Shown piece by piece: positions 47,408 to 55,593 of a stretch of DNA of 64,000 nucleotides. Every line of letters begins with the position of its first letter. Within the stretch, counting starts at the first letter, position 1. The notes under the pieces were generated by a model. That model saw nothing but the letters and a program-made list of their open reading frames with translations. It did not search any database and had not been told where the DNA came from. The DNA is taken from contig JACVCC010000005.1 in NCBI GenBank assembly GCA_016742215.1, positions 1-64,000 on the forward strand. The letters are read 5' to 3'. Origin of the DNA: Brevundimonas sp. (GTDB lineage: Bacteria > Pseudomonadota > Alphaproteobacteria > Caulobacterales > Caulobacteraceae). The translations under genes and the position numbers were made by a program.

Positions 47408-48826
47408 TCAGGTCAGGCGAACCTTTCCATCCTCCAGACGGTAGCCGATCCCGCCCCGATCCAGCAGACGTGCGACCAGCGTCGCCGCTTCGCCCGAGCC
47501 CCGATCCAGCAGGGTCTCCATATCCGCCCGCATGGTCGGATCGCCTGAAAGCCGGTCCAGCGCCTCGAACCACTCCTGACGGGTCAGGACGCCATCCTCG
47601 CGGTTGGCGTCGATCAGCGGCTTCAGGAAATCGAGCCAGTCTCCGCCGGTCGCCTTCTTCTGGAACCCTTCGGCCACGAGGGAGAATACGGCGCCGCAGG
47701 CGTAGTAGGCCCGATGCTCGCCGCGACTGTTGGCCTCGCCGACGGGCTCGTCGGCCAGATCGATACAGTCGTCGACTTCCTCCTGCAGGGCGCTGCGCAC
47801 GTCGTACGACTGACTGATCTCCGACATCGCGCGCATGGCCATCAGATCCGAGCCGCCCTCGGTGATCCACGAGTCCCGCGACCGCTCGTAGCGGACCGTC
47901 TGCCCAAGCCAGAAGTGTGCGCTCTCGTGGCCGATGAACCAGCGTGTATGGTCGGCGACCTCCGTCGAGGGTTCGACGACGCTGTCGCCCTCGAACGCCA
48001 TAATAATCAGGCCGGGCAGGACGCTGCCGCCCATGCTCCGCAGATGCGGCGTGGGTCCGTTCCAACTGACCATGATCGTCGGCTTGTCGGTCTGGCCCGG
48101 TCCAAGCCTGCGGGCGTAGTAGTCCGCGACCTTCGGTGCGAAATCGCCGACTTCCCTGCCGATCCACGACGGCAGGCCGGGATCGATGACGGTCGCCAGA
48201 CGCGAGCTGTCGACTAGGTCCGCCCGCCCGAACAGCACATAGACCGTTCCGGTGTCCGACACCGGATTGCGGCGGCGCCTGCCCTCGAACAGAACCGGCC
48301 CGGCGCGGTCACGCCAGGTTACCCGGGCATTGGATTTCTGCAGGTCCACATCCTTCAGATCCAGCGGCAGGGAATCAGCCTGTTCAGCGGACATCAGCGG
48401 TGTGACGTCGAAATGGCCCGAGAACATCGCCACCGATCCGTCGGTGAACACCAGAGCGGGATCGTAGTCGGCCTCCAGATCCTCGGCCTTCGGCGTCAGG
48501 CGGAAACGCAGACGACGCGGAACCGGCCCGCCGTCGACCGACCGGATCACGTCCAGATGGCCTCGCCGTTCCAGGACCACGCCCGGCGTTTCAACTGCCC
48601 ACTGTCCCAGCCGCCACGGCTGGCGGCTCTCCCGCGCCAAGGCCGAGCGAATGAAGGCCCACGCCGGCGCATCAGACGGCAGGACATAGTCAGCGCTCCA
48701 CTGGTCTCCGTCGCGGGTCACCGTCACGTCCGGAGCGCCCGGATCCCTGTTCGCAGTCGAAGAGGTGGTCGCGCAGCCGGCAAGCAGGGCGGCGGAAGCG
48801 AGAACGGCGGCGAAGGCTGTACGCAT
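47408..48826 (-). CDS. M1-like gluzincin metallopeptidase lipoprotein
   Basis: The 472-residue product has a lipoprotein signal with lipobox LLAGC (Cys18), so it is membrane-anchored. At about residue 300 it carries HESAHFWLG, and exactly 18 residues later a Glu in WITEGGSD. This HExxH-x18-E spacing is that of the M1 aminopeptidase (gluzincin) group. The GxMEN substrate motif of true M1 aminopeptidases is not evident, although GLIIMAFEGDS stands where it would be. The first 250 residues look like beta-rich regions. An active zinc peptidase is likely, but the substrate is unknown. Confidence 0.75.
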   Translation of the reverse strand: MRTAFAAVLASAALLAGCATTSSTANRDPGAPDVTVTRDGDQWSADYVLPSDAPAWAFIRSALARESRQPWRLGQWAVETPGVVLERRGHLDVIRSVDGGPVPRRLRFRLTPKAEDLEADYDPALVFTDGSVAMFSGHFDVTPLMSAEQADSLPLDLKDVDLQKSNARVTWRDRAGPVLFEGRRRRNPVSDTGTVYVLFGRADLVDSSRLATVIDPGLPSWIGREVGDFAPKVADYYARRLGPGQTDKPTIMVSWNGPTPHLRSMGGSVLPGLIIMAFEGDSVVEPSTEVADHTRWFIGHESAHFWLGQTVRYERSRDSWITEGGSDLMAMRAMSEISQSYDVRSALQEEVDDCIDLADEPVGEANSRGEHRAYYACGAVFSLVAEGFQKKATGGDWLDFLKPLIDANREDGVLTRQEWFEALDRLSGDPTMRADMETLLDRGSGEAATLVARLLDRGGIGYRLEDGKVRLT

Positions 48827-48892
48827 GGTTGAGACTCCCCTGTCGCCACAGGCTTAGCCGTGGCGGGTGGCGTGCGTCTCGTTACGCTTTGG

Positions 48893-49882
48893 TCAGGCTT
48901 CGACCGCTTTCAGGGCGCGCCAGGCGGCGTCCAGTTCTCCGGCCATGACGGCTTTCAGACGCGCCGGCTGGATGATCCGCACCTGCTCGCCCCAGGTGAA
49001 CAGGTGCCAGGCCAGCTCCCGCATGCCTGAGGCGCGGAAGCGGACGATCACCGAGCCGTCGTCCTGATCCTCGACCGTCTGGGTCGGGTGCCAGCGCCAG
49101 GCCCGGGCCTCGTCGGCGCCCTCAGGCGTGACCTGCAGGACCACGTCCTCGATCTCATCCTGGTAGATGCCGAAGGACTGGCTGGCGAAAACCTGCAGAT
49201 CAAAGTCCGGCGGCGGCGCAGCGGTCCCCTCCTCGGCCTTCACCGCGCTCATCCGGTCCAGACGGAAGGTCTGGATGCGCCCGCTCTCGCGATCCGCAGC
49301 GACCAGGTAGTTGGCGCGACCGAACATGACCCCGCACGGCGCGACGCTGCGCCGGCGCGGCTCGGCGCCCGGGCGGCTGTAGATGAAGCCCAGCGGCTGG
49401 CCGGCCAGAACCGCCTGCCGGATCTGGGTCAGCTGGCTCTCGTCCGCCGTCGGACGCGGCCCGGCCTGAACGGCGATGGTCTCGGCGCGCACCAGTGCTT
49501 CCAGATCGGGCGCCAGCCGGTTCAGGGTCGTCGAGCGGATCGCCGTCTTCAGCTTGCGCTCCAGCCCTTCCAGAGCCGCGGCCCGCACCGGTTCACCCTG
49601 CGCACGCAACAACTGCACCGCCTTTGTCAGCTCGACCAGTTCCTCGGTCGTCGGGGCCTGCTCGAATGCCGACAGGCCGCCGCGAATGCGCCAGCGCTTG
49701 CCCGGCCACTCCGAGACCTCCTCCGTCTGCGGGAACAGGGCCACCACCGCGTCGCGCAGCCGCTCGGCCGTCCGTCGCTGCATGTCGTAGTCGGCCATGA
49801 TCTCGGCGATCGAGACGCCTTCCGCGCTGGCCGCCATGCGCCGCGCGAGCTCCAGAACATCGGCCGCCTTCGAGTGTCTCAT
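48893..49882 (-). CDS. WYL-domain transcriptional regulator
   Basis: The 329-residue protein has a winged-helix N terminus (VLELARRMAASAEGVSIAEI, YDMQRRTAERLRDAV) and a WYL domain in the middle (FGRANYLVAADRESGRIQTF, with RLDRM), followed by the WCX-type C-terminal part (HLFTWGEQVRIIQPARL). Such proteins bind nucleic-acid or nucleotide ligands and act as repressors or activators, often of DNA-damage or defence genes. It is divergent from a 75-residue gene, with AT-rich repeats between. The target is otherwise unknown. Confidence 0.88.
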   Translation of the reverse strand: MRHSKAADVLELARRMAASAEGVSIAEIMADYDMQRRTAERLRDAVVALFPQTEEVSEWPGKRWRIRGGLSAFEQAPTTEELVELTKAVQLLRAQGEPVRAAALEGLERKLKTAIRSTTLNRLAPDLEALVRAETIAVQAGPRPTADESQLTQIRQAVLAGQPLGFIYSRPGAEPRRRSVAPCGVMFGRANYLVAADRESGRIQTFRLDRMSAVKAEEGTAAPPPDFDLQVFASQSFGIYQDEIEDVVLQVTPEGADEARAWRWHPTQTVEDQDDGSVIVRFRASGMRELAWHLFTWGEQVRIIQPARLKAVMAGELDAAWRALKAVEA

Positions 49883-49887
49883 GCGTT

Positions 49888-49950
49888 CAAAAAATCATAC
49901 GACAAAAAATGACGCAACACTGTTTCAAGCTCCGACCATCGAATGAAACA
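49888..49950. promoter_or_regulatory. Direct and inverted repeats between WYL gene and small gene
   Basis: CAAAAAAT occurs at 49888-49895 and 49903-49910, and TGTTTCA (49921-49927) is mirrored by TGAAACA (49944-49950). The spacer is AT-rich compared with the surroundings. These look like operators for the WYL regulator on a divergent promoter. Confidence 0.45.
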
Positions 49951-49968
49951 CCGCTTCGGAGTTCTCTG

Positions 49969-50196
49969 ATGGCCCGCTTCGCTCCCGCCGCCCACGTCGC
50001 CGCCAACCGCTACCTGATCGTCCCTTGCGACGCCGACGGCTGCGGCGACCTGGCGGTCATCTGGGATCGTCTGGAAGAACAGGTGATCGACGTCATCGAC
50101 GCCCGCGCCAGCGCCCGCTACGCCGACGAGGACGCCTTGTGGGACGAGGCCCGTCCGCTGTTCGACCCGGCCGAGGATTTCCGGATCGCCGCCTGA
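49969..50196 (+). CDS. Hypothetical small acidic protein
   Basis: A 75-residue cytosolic protein beginning MARFAPAAHVAANRYLIVPC and ending DEARPLFDPAEDFRIAA. It contains two Cys near each other (CDADGC). CGGAG stands seven bases before the ATG at 49969; an earlier in-frame ATG at 49909 lies in the operator region and is less likely. I do not recognise the family. It is divergent from the WYL regulator and may be its target. Confidence 0.75.
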   Translation: MARFAPAAHVAANRYLIVPCDADGCGDLAVIWDRLEEQVIDVIDARASARYADEDALWDEARPLFDPAEDFRIAA

Positions 50197-50202
50197 GCCG
50201 CG

Positions 50203-50619
50203 TCAGGTCGCGTCGGGATACCTCGCCCGCGTCCGGGCCAGCGAGCGCTCGGCCAGTTCGCGCAGCGCGCCGAGATCCGTATCCTTCAGCCGGTTCAGAT
50301 ACAGGCAGGCCACACTGGTCTTGTGCTTGCCCATCCGGGCCAGCAGGTCCGCATCGTCCTTGTCGAAGCCGGGCATCAGGTACATGACCATGTTCGCCTT
50401 GCGCGGGGAGAAGCCCAGCACCGGCCAGTCACCTGTCGATCCACGATAGACGCCGTAGCCGACAATCGACGGCCCCCACATTACCGCCGGCTGTCCGCTG
50501 ACTTCGGTCAGGATCGTATCGACAACCCTGGCGTCCTCGCGCCGGCCCTCATGCTCGACGGTGGAGATGAAATCCGCGACAGGCACATCCGTCGGCTTCG
50601 TCTTGGGTTCGCTGGCCAT
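50203..50619 (-). CDS. DUF1801 family protein
   Basis: A 138-residue soluble protein of the DUF1801 (YdhG/YjbR-like) type. The typical parts are VDTILTEVSGQPAVMWGPSIVGYGVY near residue 34, quoted here as QPAVMWGPSIVGYGVY, then GFSPRKANMVMYLMPG and GKHKTSVACLYLNRL. The family has a small alpha/beta fold and no proven function. It is convergent with the 75-residue gene and lies 38 bases after the regulator gene on the same strand. Confidence 0.87.
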   Translation of the reverse strand: MASEPKTKPTDVPVADFISTVEHEGRREDARVVDTILTEVSGQPAVMWGPSIVGYGVYRGSTGDWPVLGFSPRKANMVMYLMPGFDKDDADLLARMGKHKTSVACLYLNRLKDTDLGALRELAERSLARTRARYPDAT

Positions 50620-50657
50620 GGTCCCTCTCCCTTGACTGCACAGTGCGGCCGGTCGGA

Positions 50658-52580
50658 TCAGGCCGCAAGACTGCCGGCTGCCGCTCTGGCCGGGCAGGCA
50701 TGAGGGACCACGGCAGGCGGCGCCAACCGTACGCCATTGCCCCGAAGGCGGGCATCCAGCACCGGGAACTGCCGGGAGTCGAAGTTCGGATTGATCATGT
50801 ACTGCATCAGGTTGGGCAGGCTTCCCTCGCGGTCGAGCGGCCTCAACAGGGCCCTTGCGCCGTGGGCGTCACCGTCCAGCACCGCGGCCAGCCACCGCGT
50901 GTTCAGATTCCCGGTGGCGTCGATCTGGTTCTTCAGCCGGATCGCATCGGCGCGCCTACCCTCTGCGCAGGCCTGCCGCATGTCCGCCAGCAGTCGCGTG
51001 GCCGGAGCCAGCCCGGACGCCCGGATCATCGGCAGAAGCCGCCGCGCCTCTTCAAACTGTCCAGCCCAGATATAGGCCCTGTGCGCCTGGTACTGCGTCA
51101 CCGCCTGATCCGGCCGGCTTGCCAGCTGTTCACGCGCGTACCGGACCGCTGACTCCAGATCCATCGCCATGACCGCGACCGTAATGGCGCGCGACCGCGG
51201 CTCGCCCTCCTCGATCGCCAGCGTATGGATCCGCTCCGCCGCCCGGCGCATCTGCGCCCGGTTGCCGGAATAGGCTGACAGATCGGCCAGCTCCTCCCAG
51301 GCGTCGATGTCGCGGGGGCGCGCCCGCAGATACTGCTCCATCAGCCTCCGGGCGGCGACGAATTCCAGATTCATGGCCGCCCGGGCGGCGCGGTACTTCA
51401 GGCGTTCGGTGTCGTCCCGGCCGTTGCGGATCGCCGCGTCCAGACGCTCGATATGCCGCGCCAGCCGGACCTCGTCCGAGACCGAGCCCCGCGTTGATGC
51501 ATCCAGCCGCGTCTGGTTGCCGAACCATGTATCCGCCGCCTTCCAGTGCGCGGCGGCGAATGTCGGGTCCAGCACCCGCGCCAGCTCATAGGCATCGGCG
51601 GCCGCAGAGGCGAAGTCGAGATCGCCGTCCTCAAACTGGCGCTGATCCATCGCCAGCCCCCTCAGGTATGCCTCATAGGCTTCGGAGGATCGGGTGCCGA
51701 CCTCCACCATGGCTCGCAGCTGACGGCTGGAGGACGTGGGGCTCAGGCTGGAGGCGACCTGGAAAGCGATGTCTTCCTGAATTTCGATCACATCGGTGGC
51801 GCTGCGGTCGTAGCTGTTGGCCCAGATCTGCGACCCGTCTTCCGCACGGAGCAGTTTAACCGTCACCTTGACCCGATCGCCGAACCGGCGAACCGAGCCT
51901 TCAAGGAACTGATCGGCCCCCAGTCGGGAGGCCGCTTCCTGTTCCGATGACCCCGCGCGGATCAGTCGTGCCGCCGACAGTCTCGAAACGGTCCTGAGGT
52001 CAGGCGTGCGCGCCAGCGTGGTTTGCAGTTCCTCGGCCAGACCGTCCGCGAACCAGCGTTGATCGCCGCCGGGCGACAGATCCTCGAACGGCATCACCAC
52101 GATCGATCTCGCCGACGGCGAGGACGTCGGCAGGAAGCGCGGCCAGATCGACACGGCCGCGACCAGCAGGAGTGCGACGAAGACCACGGCCACGGCGATC
52201 AGGCGACTGGTCGGCCGGTCACCGGCGACGGGCGATTGCGCTGTCGGCCCCGACAACTCATCCGTCGCCCTCACCGGAGGAAGAAAGCGATATCCCCGCC
52301 CATGCGCCGTCTCGATGTACCGGGGCTGCCGGGCGTTGTCGCCGATCGCCTGGCGCAGCTCCTTGACTGCGGTCGTGAGCACGGCATCGCTCACCGTAAC
52401 GCCAGCCCAGACGCGCGCGAACAGTTCGTCCTTGGTGACCAGCACCTGCGGGCGCTCCATCAGCGCTGTCAGCAGGTCAAAGGCGCGCGCGCCCAGGCGC
52501 ACCGGCGCCCCCTCCACCAGCACGCGGGCATCCTGCCGATCCAGGCACAGCCCTTCGGCGAGGAGATACCTCTCCCTCAT
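50658..52580 (-). CDS. CadC-like winged-helix regulator with a TPR periplasmic domain
   Basis: The 640-residue protein has an OmpR-type DNA-binding domain at the N terminus (APVRLGARAFDLLTALMERP, DAVLTTAVKELRQAIGDNA, HGRGYRFLPPV), one membrane helix near residue 130 (LIAVAVVFVALLLVAAVSIW), a domain of the adenylyl-cyclase-associated/TolB-N type (IVVMPFEDLSPGGDQRWFADGL) and a long helical tail of TPR repeats. This is the plan of a membrane-bound one-component regulator. I choose the ATG at 52580 because GAGG precedes it at about eleven bases; an ATG at 52595 is possible. A direct repeat upstream may be its operator. The signal is unknown. Confidence 0.85.
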   Translation of the reverse strand: MRERYLLAEGLCLDRQDARVLVEGAPVRLGARAFDLLTALMERPQVLVTKDELFARVWAGVTVSDAVLTTAVKELRQAIGDNARQPRYIETAHGRGYRFLPPVRATDELSGPTAQSPVAGDRPTSRLIAVAVVFVALLLVAAVSIWPRFLPTSSPSARSIVVMPFEDLSPGGDQRWFADGLAEELQTTLARTPDLRTVSRLSAARLIRAGSSEQEAASRLGADQFLEGSVRRFGDRVKVTVKLLRAEDGSQIWANSYDRSATDVIEIQEDIAFQVASSLSPTSSSRQLRAMVEVGTRSSEAYEAYLRGLAMDQRQFEDGDLDFASAAADAYELARVLDPTFAAAHWKAADTWFGNQTRLDASTRGSVSDEVRLARHIERLDAAIRNGRDDTERLKYRAARAAMNLEFVAARRLMEQYLRARPRDIDAWEELADLSAYSGNRAQMRRAAERIHTLAIEEGEPRSRAITVAVMAMDLESAVRYAREQLASRPDQAVTQYQAHRAYIWAGQFEEARRLLPMIRASGLAPATRLLADMRQACAEGRRADAIRLKNQIDATGNLNTRWLAAVLDGDAHGARALLRPLDREGSLPNLMQYMINPNFDSRQFPVLDARLRGNGVRLAPPAVVPHACPARAAAGSLAA

Positions 52581-52680
52581 CGATGCCGACCTCATTGCAC
52601 GACACGGAAACGAACCACCGGGGGACGCTAGCCAGCAAGGTTGCAATGAACCAGCACCCCGGGCCTTCAGCAGCGCTTCC

Positions 52681-52737
52681 TCAGAAAACTATCAGAAAAG
52701 CCTTACGCTCGCGTCAGGACATTGGACTGAAGCGTAA
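52681..52737. promoter_or_regulatory. Tandem TCAGAAAA repeats and an inverted repeat upstream of the regulator
   Basis: TCAGAAAA occurs at 52681-52688 and 52692-52699, 11 bases apart, which is one helical turn. OmpR-type proteins usually bind such tandem repeats. A further inverted repeat TTACGCT (52703-52709) / AGCGTAA (52731-52737) follows. They lie between the CadC-like gene and the small secreted gene starting at 52809. Confidence 0.5.
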
Positions 52738-52808
52738 CGCATCGTTCCCCCAGTTCGGGAAGCCCGCCCTTCCCATGAGCAGTTTCGCTGCCGTCAGGAG
52801 GGAATACG

Positions 52809-53015
52809 GTGGTCCGGTTACGGGTGTCAGTTGGCTACATGGTGTTGATGATCGCCGGCGCTGTCCTGGTCGAGGGCGCCCTTGTGGCCCTTCCGTCGTT
52901 GCTCGCCGCCGCGCCGACCCAGGCCGCGCCGGCCGAACTGCCCGAACAATATTTCGTCGAGGTTCGTGACCTGGGTGAGGGTCGACTGAGCATGGAGATG
53001 CGCTCCTCGAACTGA
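52809..53015 (+). CDS. Small secreted or membrane protein (68 residues)
   Basis: The peptide starts MVRLRVSVGYMVLMIAGAVL and continues VEGALVALPSLLAAAPTQAA, a signal peptide or membrane anchor, followed by about 30 hydrophilic residues (PEQYFVEVRDLGEGRLSMEM). The start is a GTG at 52809 with a strong AGGAGGG site upstream. I do not recognise the family. It is divergent from the CadC-like regulator, with repeats between that may serve as operator. Directly downstream lies copy 1 of the two-hairpin element, which may be part of its transcript. Confidence 0.72.
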   Translation: MVRLRVSVGYMVLMIAGAVLVEGALVALPSLLAAAPTQAAPAELPEQYFVEVRDLGEGRLSMEMRSSN

Positions 53016-53029
53016 AACGGCGGAACGAC

Positions 53030-53145
53030 GCCCTCCACCCGACGTCGTCGTTGTCGCCGGGCTGCCCCGGGTTCTCCTGCCGGGGGCCGCCACGCCGGGG
53101 TGATCGTGAGAACTTTCCGCTTCAGTGTTCTCACGGTCGCCCCGG
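53030..53145 (+). ncRNA. Two-hairpin structured element, copy 1
   Basis: The element starts with a 22-base leader (53030-53051) whose first part is GCCCTCCACCCGACGTCGTC. Hairpin A has CCCCGG (53065-53070) and CCGGGG (53080-53085) with loop GTTCTCCTG. Hairpin B has 19-base arms at 53095-53113 and 53127-53145 that pair throughout with two G-U pairs, closing a 13-base loop TTTCCGCTTCAGT. The second copy at 53713 has the same layout and compensatory base changes in hairpin B. It lies 14 bases after the stop of the small secreted gene. It could be a 3' UTR-derived small RNA or a protective end structure; I know no named family. Confidence 0.7.
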
Positions 53146-53369
53146 ACTTCTCCCTCGACCGCGCCGGGTCGCTTCATTCCTGCGATGAAACGACGGCCTT
53201 TTGAGCCCAACCCCGCAATCGTCCGGGCCGGAGCGCGGCGGACGGCAACAAAATGCCGGTCTGTAAGCAACACGTTTTTCCTCCCGCCTCATCGACCCCT
53301 CTCATCCGCCAGCGGCGGAGCCCGAACGATCTCGGCGCCTGGGGATCGAACGCCTGATCGGACCCTGCA

Positions 53370-53693
53370 ATGCCCGCCTTCAAGACCGTTATTCGCATCG
53401 CCTTCTCCACAGCCGTGGCCGCGGCCGCTCTCGCCGCCGTCCCGGCCATGGCGGACGAAGCCCGCATGGTGCGTGTGTCCCACATCGACCTGGATCTTTC
53501 CCGCGCCGGCGACCGCGCCGAGCTCGAGTCCCGGATGCAGACGGCCGCCCGGGCTGCCTGTCGTCCGGACCACGACGCCAATCCCGTCATGAACCGCCGC
53601 GTCTGCATCACGGATGCGATGCGTCGCGCCCGCACCCAGATGGATCACCTGATGGTCGAAGGCCGGACGGATTCGGTGCGCGCGTCGCACTGA
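53370..53693 (+). CDS. UrcA family protein
   Basis: The 107-residue product has a signal peptide ending AMADE and the UrcA family pattern: VRVSHIDLDLSRAGDRAELESRM, then two Cys at AARAACRPD and RRVCITDAM, which may form a disulfide. The function is unknown; members are abundant in caulobacters and sphingomonads and are often paralogous. The ATG at 53370 gives the full signal. Copies of the same structured element stand before and after the gene, copy 2 being 20 bases after its stop. Confidence 0.88.
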   Translation: MPAFKTVIRIAFSTAVAAAALAAVPAMADEARMVRVSHIDLDLSRAGDRAELESRMQTAARAACRPDHDANPVMNRRVCITDAMRRARTQMDHLMVEGRTDSVRASH

Positions 53694-53712
53694 TCAGGAT
53701 CGGACAGGCGTC

Positions 53713-53825
53713 GCCCTCCACCCGACGTCGTCGTCTGTCCGCGAAAGGCCCGGTTCTCCTGCCGGGTCATTCAGTCGGGGTGGCTGCAAGGACTTTCCGC
53801 TTCAGCGTCCGAGCAGCCGCCCCGG
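53713..53825 (+). ncRNA. Two-hairpin structured element, copy 2
   Basis: The leader (53713-53734) is identical to that of copy 1 over 22 bases. Hairpin A has CCCGG (53749-53753) and CCGGG (53762-53766) with loop TTCTCCTG. Hairpin B has 19-base arms at 53775-53793 and 53807-53825; the loop TTTCCGCTTCAGC differs from copy 1 by one base. The arms carry changes against copy 1 that keep pairing, such as A-U to G-C, U-A to C-G and C-G to U-A. An AA/GA internal loop (53788-53789 with 53811-53812) replaces two pairs. It lies between urcA and the convergent pntB, so it may also mark the end of that operon. Confidence 0.7.
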
Positions 53826-53843
53826 CACCCCCGTCAGGATCGT

Positions 53844-55262
53844 CTATAGCGACTTGACGATGCCCTCGACCATCTTCTTGGCGTCGGCGAACAGCATCAT
53901 GGTGTTGTCGCGGAAGAACAGCTCGTTCTCCACGCCCGCATACCCCGCCGCCATGCCGCGCTTGATGAACAGCACAGTGCCGGCCTTCTCCACATCCAGG
54001 ATCGGCATTCCATAGATGGCCGAGGTCGGATCGGTCTTGGCTGCCGGATTGGTCACGTCGTTGGCCCCGATGACGAAGGCCACGTCGCAACTGCCGAACT
54101 CGCTGTTGATGTCCTCCAGCTCGAACACCTCGTCATAGGGCACATTGGCCTCGGCCAGCAGCACGTTCATGTGGCCCGGCATCCGGCCGGCGACCGGGTG
54201 GATGGCGTACTTCACCTCGACGCCCTCCTCCTTCAGCTTGTCCGCCATCTCGCGCAGCGCATGCTGGGCCTGCGCCACTGCCATGCCATAGCCGGGCACG
54301 ATAATGACCTTGGAGGCGTTCTTCATGATGAAGGCCGCGTCCTCGGCCGAGCCCTGCTTGACCGGCCGGGTCTCGACCGCACCGCCGCCCCCTGCGGCCG
54401 CTGCATCGCCGCCGAACCCGCCCAGGATGACCGAGAAGAAGCTGCGGTTCATGCCCTTGCACATGATGTAGCTCAGGATCGCGCCCGAGCTGCCGACCAG
54501 CGCCCCGGTGATGATCAGGGCGATGTTCTCCAGCGTGAAGCCCAGCGCCGCCGCGGCCCAGCCGGAGTAGCTGTTCAGCATCGACACCACGACCGGCATG
54601 TCGGCCCCGCCGATCGGAATGATCAGGGTCGCGCCCAGCACCAGGGCGATCAGGAAGACGCCCCAGAAGGCCCAGGTCGCCGTGCCGCCCGAGCCGATCA
54701 GCAGGCCGATCAGCAGCACCATCACCAGCGCTAGGGCGATGTTGATCAGGTGGCGCATCGGCAGAAGGATCGGCGCGCCGCTCATGTTGCCGTTCAGCTT
54801 GGCGAAGGCGATGACCGAGCCGGTGAAGGTGATCGCGCCGATGGCGACGCCGAGGCTCAGCTCGATGATCGACAGCGTCTTGATCCCGCCCTCCGCCGTG
54901 GCGATGCCGAAGCTCTCGGGCGCATAGACGGCGCCGACCGCGACCAGACAGGCGGCCAGACCGACCAGGCTGTGGAAGGCCGCCACCAGCTGGGGCATCT
55001 GGGTCATCTGCACGCGCCCGGCGATGACCGCCCCGACCGCGCCGCCCACGACGATCCCGCCGGCGATCAGTCCGGCCGTGACCGCATCGACCAATCCGCT
55101 GGACCACAGGGTCAGCAGGGTCACCCCGACGGCCAGCGCCATGCCGATCATGCCGAAGGTGTTGCCCTGCCGGCTGGTCTCGGGGCTCGACAGTCCCCTG
55201 AGGCTCAGGATGAACAGGACGCCGGAGACCAGATAGGCCAGGGCCGCGATGGATGCGTTCAC
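53844..55262 (-). CDS. pntB: NAD(P) transhydrogenase subunit beta
   Basis: PntB is the membrane and NADP(H)-binding subunit of proton-translocating transhydrogenase, which makes NADPH from NADH using the proton gradient. About eight or nine membrane helices fill residues 1-270. The NADP domain follows, with VIIVPGYGMAVAQAQ and GANDVTNPAA. The 472 residues match the family. It is the last gene of the five-gene operon and starts 37 bases after the 97-residue membrane gene. Confidence 0.96.
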   Translation of the reverse strand: MNASIAALAYLVSGVLFILSLRGLSSPETSRQGNTFGMIGMALAVGVTLLTLWSSGLVDAVTAGLIAGGIVVGGAVGAVIAGRVQMTQMPQLVAAFHSLVGLAACLVAVGAVYAPESFGIATAEGGIKTLSIIELSLGVAIGAITFTGSVIAFAKLNGNMSGAPILLPMRHLINIALALVMVLLIGLLIGSGGTATWAFWGVFLIALVLGATLIIPIGGADMPVVVSMLNSYSGWAAAALGFTLENIALIITGALVGSSGAILSYIMCKGMNRSFFSVILGGFGGDAAAAGGGGAVETRPVKQGSAEDAAFIMKNASKVIIVPGYGMAVAQAQHALREMADKLKEEGVEVKYAIHPVAGRMPGHMNVLLAEANVPYDEVFELEDINSEFGSCDVAFVIGANDVTNPAAKTDPTSAIYGMPILDVEKAGTVLFIKRGMAAGYAGVENELFFRDNTMMLFADAKKMVEGIVKSL

Positions 55263-55299
55263 GCCATTTCCCCCGAAATCATTCCCGTCATCGTCGCCC

Positions 55300-55593
55300 T
55301 CACCTTGCCCCGTCCGCCGGCGGACAGGCCGTCCGGCACAGCCGCCACAGCGCCGCGGCGATGAACAGCGGCGACAGGATCGCCATCGCCCAGTCCAGCA
55401 CGCCCAGCGGCTTTGTCTGCGTCACGATCCGCAGCAGGATCGCCGACGAGATCAGCACCAGTCCGCAGTCCAGCAGCCGCTGGCGACGCAGCGGATGCTT
55501 CTCGATGAACCAGCTCCACAGCCAAAGGGCCAGGCCGATGCCCGACGCAGCCCAGGAGATGCCGATCGCGAACTGTTCGACGCCGATGGTCAC
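55300..55593 (-). CDS. Hypothetical membrane protein within the pnt operon
   Basis: A 97-residue protein with probably three membrane helices (FAIGISWAASGIGLALWLWS, LDCGLVLISSAILLRIV, WAMAILSPLFIAAALWRL). It starts four bases inside the end of pntA2 and pntB follows, so it is cotranslated with the transhydrogenase. I do not recognise the family. A helper or regulatory subunit of the complex is possible only from position. Confidence 0.8.
   Translation of the reverse strand: MTIGVEQFAIGISWAASGIGLALWLWSWFIEKHPLRRQRLLDCGLVLISSAILLRIVTQTKPLGVLDWAMAILSPLFIAAALWRLCRTACPPADGAR

Noticed and set aside
53146..53369. Possible small gene or third copy of the structured element between 53146 and 53369
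   Set aside because: I looked for the leader and loop sequences and for a frame with a ribosome-binding site; none is present. It is probably the urcA promoter region.
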